The translations under genes and the position numbers were made by a program. Below, piece after piece: positions 55,232 to 64,000 of a stretch of DNA of 64,000 nt. Source of the stretch: Aspidiotus rigidus (Eukaryota > Arthropoda > Insecta > Hemiptera > Diaspididae). Each line of letters starts with the position of its first letter. Positions within the stretch are counted from its first letter, which is position 1. The stretch is taken from assembly GCA_035079385.1 (NCBI GenBank), contig JAVHKY010000074.1, positions 682,001 through 746,000 of the forward strand, written 5' to 3'. The notes below the pieces were generated by a model that was not told the origin of the DNA, made no database searches, and saw nothing but the letters and a program-made list of their open reading frames with translations.

Positions 55232-56992
55232 TTTTTTTATTTTAATTAACGAGCTACTAGCAGCCTGCCTTCAGGGCTATGAGCTCGGCTAGATTGTGTG
55301 ATTATATGCGTGAGAGGAAGTTGGCCTGTTGTAAAAAGTTGAATATGTTAGGGATGGAGGGAAAGAGATCTGAAAGTGCTTCTGTATGATTGTGGGGGAT
55401 GGATAAGGAATTACGGAGTTGGGTCATGTTGGGGCAGCAGAAAATGTGTTGAACGGATAGGGGTGTTCAGATTCGCAGTGAGGGCATGAGAGACGCATAA
55501 GATGAGAGATGAGATGGGTGTGAGTGAGTCTGGTGTGGCCGATTCTGAGACGGGTGATGACTATTTCTTCTCTGCGTGTTGACAGATTTGAAGAGTCCCA
55601 TGCGGTGGGAATATTTTTAATTTGGGCTAGTTTGTTTGAGTGTGATTTGAGATCAGACCAATGGGTGAACCATGCTTGAGTGATGAATTTGTTGATGCGT
55701 TTGGAGAGATCTGAGCGTGAGGGGAGGAAAGAGCGGTTGACTGATGGGTTATGGGTTGCTAGTTTGGCTGCTTTGTCGACATTTTCATTTCCTGGGATAC
55801 CCTTGTGACCAGGTACCCAGATGAAGAATAATGGGATGGGGATGGTATGGAAGGTGTTAATGAGAGTGTGTATACGACTTATGAGTGGGTGGGAGGAAGT
55901 GTGGTTGGATATGGCGTCGAGTGATGATGGGGAGTCGGAAATGACTAAAAATGGGTTGAGAGGAAGACGGGAGGGTAGGTTGGTGAGGATGTGCTCTAAA
56001 CAGCTAAAGATTGCTTGTAGTTCAGTGGTAAAGACGGATGCGGTGTTGCGGTGTCGGTGAGAGACTGTGATGTGATCTATTGAGTAAGCAAAGCCGGTTT
56101 TGTTTTGATATTTAGATCCATCGGTGAAACATAGTATAGGGTTGTGAAAGTTGTTAAGGATTTTGTTAAACTGTGCTTGGTATTCTTCGGGAGAAGTTGA
56201 AAGACGAGGGAGGCGTTTTAGGTCGCGAATAGATTTTGGGTGGAATAAAGAGCCAAGGAGGGGTTGAGGGAACGATGTGGTTAAGGCAATGGAACTTGAA
56301 GGGGCGTGCTAGTTGGACTTCTAGGTTGGAACGTAGATTGGTCGAGGAATTTTGGTTATGATGAGGGGGGAATATGCGATGGTGGACGGGGGTTTGCGGA
56401 TATTGTAGGACAGTTGTGAGGAAGTTGGTGGTCAGTTTGAGGCGTCGATAGTGAAGTGGGGGGAAGCCAGTGTCTGCACAGAGGCTTTCAGCGGGACTGG
56501 TTCGAATGCTTCAGTAGCTATTCTTAGTGAAGAATTTTGGATGGTGTCGAGTAGTTTTAAATGAGAGGGAGGGGCGAGACCGTAAATGGGTGATTCATAA
56601 TCGAGGATGGATCGGATTAAGCTCTGGTAGAGGTGGAGAAGGTTTTTTCGGTTACAACCTTCTTTAGGGTGGGAGAGGAATTTTAGGACATTGAGTGCTC
56701 GAATGCATTTTGATTTAGTTAGTTTGACATGGGGGTTCCAAGAGTGACGGTTGTGGAAATTGAGGCCAAGAACTTTAGTAGTTTTGACTTGTGGGATCGG
56801 GTAGTTAGCTATTGTGAGAGGGGGAAATTTAATAGTTTTCTGGCGTGGTTTTTGGAAAATGACGAGTTTGGTTTTGGGGTAAGAAATGCGGAATCCTAAA
56901 AGGGAAAGCCAAGTGTGTACTTTATTGATTGTTTTTTGTAGCAGACGATGGGCGCGAGTGTGTTAGTGGAACGTAAATGGATGCTTAGGTCA
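55232..56992 (-). mobile_element. 5'-truncated I-group non-LTR retrotransposon, TSD GACAAAAAGTTT
   Basis: The 12-mer GACAAAAAGTTT flanks both ends (55220-55231 and 56993-57004). The element lies on the minus strand with its poly-A tail next to the left copy and its truncated 5' end next to the right copy. About 1.76 kb: RT from just after the catalytic YADD region, thumb, RNase H, zinc-finger-like tail and a short 3' UTR. Clean duplication and tail show target-primed reverse transcription. Confidence 0.93.
55302..56985 (-). pseudogene. RT thumb plus RNase H coding of the 55 kb element
   Basis: Minus-strand reading: LLQKTINKVHTWLSLLGFRI, TKLVIFQKPRQ, KVLGLNFHNRHSWNPHVK and SLIRSILDYESPIYGLAPPS (RT end); LLDTIQNSSLRIAT (thumb); after a frameshift near 56500, LCADTGFPPLHYRRLK; after another near 56240, SIRDLKRLPRL; then a long ATG-less frame of roughly 260 codons with FTDGSKYQNKTGFAYS, TTELQAIFSCLEH, LVISDSPSSLDAI and WVPGHKGIPGNENVDKAAK. 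These supply the RNase H D, E, D and D residues. The frame stops at 55424; a shift near 55455 restores the family tail down to a stop at 55302. Truncated and shifted, hence inactive, but RNase H itself looks complete. Confidence 0.85.
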
Positions 56993-59900
56993 GACAAAAA
57001 GTTTGAATTTGTTCTTCAACTAATTTTTGGATTCGGCTTGATGAGTAGAGGCCTCAGCACTTCTTACACCGCTTTTCGACCGCCAGTTGAAGATTTTACT
57101 TCAGTTTTTCACTAGGTATCGCTGATGGCCGCTCTACCATCTTTGACGCCTTGCACGCTAAAATTCTTCGGTTCTTTCTTTCTAATTGTTATTCTAATGG
57201 CTGAGGTTGACTTCATGGACGTCGATCGAATGCGACTTCGAACATGTGCAGAAGAATTAAATTAAAATTGCTCCTCTCAAAGTCTGCCGTGGGAGAGCTC
57301 GCGAAACTATACAAATCGAGATATTATTTGCCGACCCAGAAATTGTTATAGGTCTATACTGGGTTGCTGCCTTTGATGGACCTCATAAAAGTGGTGAATA
57401 AGATCGATACCCATTAAAATGAATTTATGATGCTGATGAACTCATTCACCCTTGCGTGATCGTAGAATTATCTCGTTACAAGTTCAGAAAAATTTCGTCT
57501 CGCCCAATTTTTATCATCGTGTTATATCTTTGGCACTGTTTCAATATTAGAAAAGTGTTCCTATTATATACTCGTACAATTTTGAGACTTAGGCTGACGT
57601 TTTTTCTATTTAATCAATCCGCTAATCAGTATGATCGGGCGAATCCAGTTCTCATATTTCATAAAAAAAAAGACAGAAAAGGGATTCGAATTTATCGAAA
57701 CATTAACAGAAATGAGCTCAAGAACTTTGGGGAAGGAGAAAAGAAGAAAGAAAGAAAATGTCTTGAAATGATAATTTTTATAAGTTCCAATGTGAAAATC
57801 TTTGAAGAGGGGAACACTAAGCCTAGGGGGGTATATCCAAGTTGATGGCCTCCACGAGACCTAATAAGAGAGACAGGAAAGGAGAGTGCGGTACAGACTT
57901 TTCATGCAACATGGAACCGATATTGAAGGTTTTTGTCCGAGAGAAAAATTAGTAGACTATTTAGAGCATGGAGATCAAAATTACAGCATAACTGCAGTCC
58001 AATACAGACAAGCAACAGTCGGCAGCGTCAACAAGACAAACGATGACATGACGCCTGCTAAGCCGAGAAAAGCAACATCTCGCGAGAGACATTAGTTTTA
58101 AAAATTTTTTTTTTCGCCTATGCAGATAAGAAGATTACCGGATATCCCTCTTTAACTTTATGAACTTCCGACAAGTCGAGTCATAATCCGTTTTGTACAA
58201 TACAACGAAAAAGCTTAGCGTACAAAACGTTTGTAGGGCGAGTTGGAAACGGATTATGATGAGACCCCTGCGGTTCGCATCTATCGTAAACAATTCATAA
58301 TATTTGGGCCACCTGCTAAGCTTTTTCACGGCTTCGCGCATACATTAAACGTATCGCCATTACAAAATTACTTTATTTCGCTAATTTTTCTTAGTCTATT
58401 GCCGCACATAATTTTTCTTATTTTTATTAGTATTAAGTATATTATACGTCCGTCGTTATTAAATTAGATTAAAATCAAAATCCGTTTAATTTTATAGGGT
58501 AATTATTTTCTACTGGACGTCGTCTTGTAGCCGTAATTTTCAACAGCGCATAGGTAGTTATAATTTATTTTCAAACAAAAGGACTTTGATATTATGCTAA
58601 GACATGGCGCGTGTGAAATTCATGTTGTTTTAGCCCGAAAAAGTCGGAAGACTACAAGGACTCGATTTCATGGAGAATACACAATCGATGATGGGCTAAG
58701 CAATTTTTCTCAAGGCCGTGCAACATTTCCTCAAGTATATATATATATTTTCAATTTGACCCTCAAACTGCACCACCGTAGCACAACTTACAATGTTCTC
58801 ATCGAATGTTTTTGAAATACAGAGTCGTCCTTCGTTGACGTGGCTACTTTTCCGAACGATAAATTTTAAGAATTTCAATGGAAAACAAATTTCTGGTGTT
58901 TATTTTAATGCATCGCGAGCATCAAGAATTCCCGCTCGAAGCGTATTGTAGAAGGCAGCACACCGACCCCGTATTCGGTGTACACGCGCACACATACAGA
59001 AAGAAAATATTTCAACTTTTCGAGAGATCAGTTTGGAAGTCGTTTACGGTTTAACGCTTTTCTGATTTATCGTTTCAATTAAGGAATCTCTTTTCAACTT
59101 TCACACTATTCGGCGACGCTAGCGCCTCAGCAAACGAGGATTACGTCGAGGATAGCGGCAACAGATTTTCATCATCGTTCGCGAAATTTATTGCAAACGG
59201 AACGCAGGCGAGAGACAATGCATTATACAAAATAACCTACCTATCAAAAGTCGAAAACGAATAAACAGTTGAAGTAGAAATTTTCGATATTGTCGACCTT
59301 CGTTCCGTACGGATCGGATATGATCCCTTGGGTGATATCAAATCATATCAGGCGACGTCCTCACGAAACGTTAGGTAACTGAACAATGTAAGTAGCCTAT
59401 TTTTGAAAAAGACAACGAAAAATTATGTTTCCTCATCGGTAAGTAAAAGGGGGAAGGAGATGGAAAAGAATAAAGTTTGAAAAAACGCTTTTTATAAATT
59501 AATTACCTACTTTTTTTTTTTTTTCTGTTATTCTTTCTCTTGGTGTTTCACTTTGAAGTTGCCGGCTTCGCTTTCGCTGCGGAAATGTAAACGAGGAGTT
59601 ATGGTGCACGATTCTACGTGCATTTTAATTCCAATTGTATATATTTACAGGTGAAAAAAAAAGTTTAGCAAAGGATAGAACCAAATTAACTGCTTTCTTG
59701 AGTACTGATAAACTACAACTATTTCCTCATGGTCTTCGCAATAAAATGGGTCAATTCAGAGTACCTAACCCTAGATTGTATATTTTATGCCCGTAAAAAA
59801 GATATTTCTTGCGATAATCCTCCATAAAGTAAGAATTCCTAGCTAGGTTGATATAGTACAGAATTGGAGCATGGTCTATAATAATATTATGAGATAAAAT

Positions 59901-62773
59901 TTTTCGACGACGATATCTCCTCGGAAAATAAGCCATTTCGGTTTTTTGAAAGTATAAATTTGCATCGATTTCGTACAAAATTCATTCCGGATGATCAGAG
60001 AGCAAGCATTTTGTCAAAGAATATTTTTCACGAGAAGTAGTCTTATGAAGATGTTAAACAGCGTCTGATTGGTATCCATTTCAAGAAATCGAAATTTCGG
60101 TTTCTTGCTCTTGTTCGCGGTCGACTCAAAAAGCTATCACTTATTTTGAAGAGCCTTGCGCTCTAGCACCATAATGATGACATTAAAGAACTAGGTAGGT
60201 ACCGTAAACTTCTACTCTTTGCGATGCTCAGGAATTATTCGACGTTTTCTGGTTCTTTCGTGTCTTACCCATGATGAGACATTTTCCACAAATAAAAAAA
60301 ATCATACTTGATAGGAATAATAATTTTTTCGAAAAAAAGACGTTTATTATTTTTTTCATATGTTGGAAAATTCATTCTTATTTAATAATTGAGTACAACA
60401 AATTATAAAGCTTATAAGTACCTAGCAAAGAATAAATTGTAAATTGTGAGATCTATGATGATATTGCTCGCACATGATATTTCAACCTGTTGAGATATCT
60501 TCATATTGAAATAAAATTGAATTAATGTAGAAAAACAAAAATACGTAAGATTAAAGATGATGAAAAACTAGGGAAGTATGACTTTGATGATTCTGTTGCA
60601 TCGTATTCCTCATTATTTTTTCGATGAATTCGCGGATTCTCCTCTTTCGATTGTTTGTGTAAGCGTATTCATGCTGTAGTATTATTTCTTAATTCAACAA
60701 ACATTCATCGTAGATATGGACTACGAGTTGGCAAAAACGATTCAAATGAGAGCAATAAAGATGACAATAATTGTCAGAAATATGATGCTGATAATCATTT
60801 TGATAATTACGATAGACATAATGCTGATACTTTTAATGAAAAAAAAAAAAAAAAAAAATGAAAAAATTTTTGAGAATATTACAGGAAACGAATCATGGAT
60901 AAAATTTGTACTACCTACGCTATTAATCATTTAGAAAGGATAGGAGATATTTGACGAAAGATCCTTTCATTGAAAAATCAAAAAAATAAATAAATAAGTG
61001 TCAAGTAGAAATTTTTTGAACTGATTCGATTTTCTAGGAATTGTTTCTGCGATATTCGTAATTTTCGCTTACTTCTTGGAATAAGGGTCTTAGTATGAAT
61101 TCTTTCATCTTTTCCGTAATTTTTATTTCATCTTAGTTTTTGTTCTTATCATTCTTGTGATCCATAATCTCTTATTCTTCCTCTAGATAGAACTTTCAAT
61201 AAGTCAATCCACGATACTATCTTGACGCTTCACACGTCGAATCGATTTAATTTAATTTCTTATTTTTCATCATTGATCATTTTGTTCGTAGGTATAATTT
61301 GCTTGTTTTTGACTTAGGTATTCTGGGATATTCCTTTTCATATCATCTATTTATTATGAATTTTCGTTGACCTTCTCTTATTCATTTTACTTATTTGGGC
61401 TGGATGAGTTGATTACATGGGAAAAAAATTCAAGGTTCTGCTCACACCTGAAGATGGAAATACGAATTTCGCTTCTTCAATATTTCACGAGTCATCGGTT
61501 TCTGATCTTTTCCTCTTAATTTAGGTACCTGAAATTTTTTGTTTTGATTTTTTTCGAGCTATGCGACTATTTTTATTTTATTTTTTTTCTTATAATTAAA
61601 TTGTATCAGTCAATATTATTCGGAAAATTCCAACCTTATACTTCTGTCTTTCCAGCTTCTTTTCTCTGAATATTTTCTTCTAAAAAATCATCTACGTAAT
61701 CATAGCTGTTTCCAAAAACTTTCAAACAGTATCTGCGTGAACCTCTAATCTAGAATTATCAAATGGAAGAGAAACAAATTTTCATTTTCATTTCGATTCA
61801 ATTTTCGGCGGCCCTACGAATTATTTTAATATAGAATTGGATTTGGATCTTAAAGAACAAAAAAAAAATCAAGATAAAACCTAAGAATAGTTCTTAGATT
61901 CGCGATATTATCTTCAAACTTACAGCGTCATTTTTCATGCTTACTTGTATTTCGAAGGCGCTCTTAAAGTAAATATTGAGTGGATTTGACCTTATTGAAA
62001 TTCTTCAGTTTGCGTTTCACTTTCGTCAGTTTTTCTCTGATAAAAATATAGTTGAACGTCTTGTGTTAATCGCAATAGGAAATGTACACTTTGCTATGAT
62101 ACAGTAATTTGTGTTTTTGAAGGACTATTTTCTAACTAAACACAAATTTGAGTTTTTCAACATTTTTTCACTTTGGAGACAGATATAGGTACCACTCGTG
62201 TCTAATGCTGCCTTAAACACGCTTCATAAGAAAAGTGATGATTATATTGACTGCAAGAATACACTTTCTGGGAAATATTAAGTAGTTACAGTACATAGCC
62301 TAAATATACTGAAGCAAAAAAGTTGAGTTTACTTTCCAGATATAGACAGTGGTAACATTGGAAGTAAATAATAATGCAGTAGAAAAAACACAAATTTATT
62401 CTAGCAGAAAAATACCGGCACAAACAAGAGCCGAAAAGACAGAAAACGAGATGGTAGATGAGAAGTTATATCAAAAGGGCACCCGTTCTATGAGAATTGC
62501 ATTTATCACAGTTACCTTTTTGACGAATAACTCCTCACATACAAGTACGCACACAGCACTGACAACGACAACACGTGGCCGAAATCTAGGTTTTAGAGAG
62601 AGACTTGGACTCAGAGATAGACGTACATGAAATGAATGACCTCGTTCGTTAAATTATAAGAAAGCTAGTTATAGCTTCATTCTAATCTCACCGGGAAACT
62701 AATAATTGGTCCACTGGTATTGTAAAGAACGCTCGTTATGTCTCGATCAAGTAAATGATCAGTTCCAAAAACG
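56993..62773. other. Unique AT-rich DNA upstream of DNase II, no gene recognised
   Basis: Open frames of 60-130 codons (for example 57456-57845 plus) carry no motif and are Lys/Ile/Phe-rich, as chance frames in AT-rich DNA are. A 13-bp inverted repeat (TCATAATCCGTTT) lies at about 58178/58247. Poly-A at 60839-60858. Likely intergenic. Confidence 0.5.
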
Positions 62774-63159
62774 ATGCTGCGCTGGTTGTTAATTCTCACT
62801 TTATCTTCCTCAAGCGTCTACTCTTCGGCGCCCCGATGCTTGGATGACGACGGGAATGCAGTCGATTGGTAGGTACCTAGTCACCTTTTTTGCCTATGTT
62901 ATCAGCTATTTAATCGAAGATATTTGCTCAATTTCTTTCTTTTGTTTCATTTGATATCAGGTTTGCATTGTATAAACTGCCTTATATTAGAGGACACCGA
63001 AATTACAATATCGCTAACGGTACAGGATATGTGTACATTACGTCAAATACCGTGGAAGAAGGCTGGAAATTATCGGAATTCAATATTTCTCATCCGAAAT
63101 CAATTCCTGGGAAAACCATGGACGTCGTGTATTCAAAGAAGGATTCTAACGACGTAAAT
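62774..63159 (+). CDS. Deoxyribonuclease II, first two coding exons (partial)
   Basis: Exon 1 is 62774-62868, a 92-bp intron follows (GT at 62869, TTGATATCAG acceptor ending at 62960), and exon 2 is 62961-63159 with a GTAAGT donor. The joined 98 codons start with a signal peptide (MLRWLLILTLSSSSVYSS). The mature start reads CLDDDGNAVDWFALYKLPY, then NGTGYVYITSN, EGWKLSEFNISHP and IPGKTMDVVYSK: the N-terminal CxDxxGxxVDWfxxYKLP, GxxYxY and PGxTxxxxY blocks of DNase II, an acid endonuclease of lysosomes or secretions that cuts DNA without metal ions. Splice phase is zero after exon 2. The catalytic histidine region and the rest of the roughly 350-residue protein lie beyond the window. Both donor sites and frame are clean, so it looks functional. 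Confidence 0.93.
62869..62960 (+). other. DNase II intron 1 (92 bp)
   Basis: GTAGGT donor and TTGATATCAG acceptor; it interrupts the tryptophan codon of VDWF after its second base. Confidence 0.9.
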
Positions 63160-64000
63160 GTAAGTTGAGTGTAGCTATGCTGTATACAGTCTTTGATGAA
63201 AATACTTAATAGAGGAATCACTTGTTCTAGACATAACTTGATAGTGTAGACACCGCACCTAGTTACTGACGTATCTCTTTTTCATGATAAGTTTGAAATG
63301 AATTCCAAATTTTAAATACTGATAGACTACCAAACCGTAGGCTATTTATCGCTCGAGGCTGCGAGATGAAGATTCGATTGTTCGAGGTCCGTGAATAAAG
63401 CAGATAAAGTCTTGTCGTTCGAGTAAACAAAATATAAGTGGTACCTAAATTGATGCACAAACTTATAGCGGATAATTTCATCCAGGATTCCCGAGAACCT
63501 CTTATTATTAGGTACTTTGATTCGAACGATCGAAAAATGTAGTAGGACCTACTTCTTTTACTATTCATTTGTTATAGATTTTTAATACACCGTTGCAATA
63601 AAATATACGTTTACCGAGAACTCGTGTGTTTTGAAAACTGTAAAAAGTTGATTAATATTGTACAGCATGGCACATAATTATTTACCTATTTTCTTGATTA
63701 AAGTGAGATAGGTAACCTACCTACCTATTTATATTACAAAAACCTTGATATCGAACGTTTCCGGCTAACACCATCGACGGATAAACAATTTCCCAAATTG
63801 ATCGAACTGTCACAATATTATAAGAGACATATTGTTGTTGATTTGAGTTGTACTTTTTTTTTTTCTCTCCGTAATCCTGAAGCCAAGTCATGTCACGCAA
63901 AACTGAACACAGTATCCATGATTCTTTAAAATATCAGTAGGTACCTATAACAGAATCCTAATTTAATAAAACTCGAATCGAACGTTTCCGGCTAACAGCA
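63160..64000 (+). other. DNase II intron 2, start only
   Basis: Begins GTAAGTTGAG. No segment encoding the next DNase II block was found before the window edge, so the intron is at least 840 bp. It carries a direct repeat (63751-63770 and 63978-63997). Confidence 0.65.

Noticed and set aside
55821..56060. 79-codon plus-strand open frame
   Set aside because: Antisense shadow of the RNase H coding strand of the non-LTR element.
57456..57845. 129-codon plus-strand open frame
   Set aside because: Lys/Ile/Phe/Arg-rich as expected of chance frames in AT-rich DNA; no motif.

Overview
The window looks like AT-rich nuclear DNA of an arthropod, most likely an insect. Evidence: a eukaryotic tRNA-Ala gene with Pol III signals, a spliced gene with GT-AG introns, and a dense mixture of Penelope-like, non-LTR, LTR, hAT and Helitron elements. 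I cannot name the species. Most of the sequence is transposable-element debris separated by unique, probably intergenic or intronic, DNA. I saw no rRNA, CRISPR array or prokaryotic operon.

Layout. 1-3755: two degenerate Penelope-like elements (PLEs) head to tail, the first keeping a C-terminal GIY-YIG endonuclease; both end in a hammerhead-like motif. 5.9-7.5 kb: an I-group RNase H fragment, a third PLE fragment, another hammerhead-like PLE end, and the 3' end of an RTE-like element with an ATT tail. 8.5 kb: a possible last coding exon. 11.0-15.3 kb: BEL/Pao remnant, a hAT MITE with a perfect 8-bp target duplication, and an inverted pair of repeats, one of which carries a precisely bounded Helitron whose empty site is present in the other. 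17.4-23.7 kb: a nest, namely a decayed Copia element whose 5' LTR is interrupted by a non-LTR element and a 177-bp tandem array, and whose gag carries a hAT MITE. 24-31 kb: Ty3/gypsy gag remnant, foldback repeats, another hAT MITE. 35.0 kb: intact tRNA-Ala(AGC). 36.7-38.1 kb: a nested inverted-repeat element and a 61-bp near-perfect palindrome. 41-55 kb: short-period repeats, a 447-bp MITE and two long hairpins. 55.2-57.0 kb: a 5'-truncated non-LTR element with a 12-bp target-site duplication. 62.8-64.0 kb: the first two coding exons of a DNase II gene, which runs off the right edge.

Only two loci look functional as host genes: tRNA-Ala and the 5' end of DNase II. All retroelement reading frames seen are broken. 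Short candidate coding segments at 8.5, 35.6 and 46.6 kb could not be identified and are given at low confidence.
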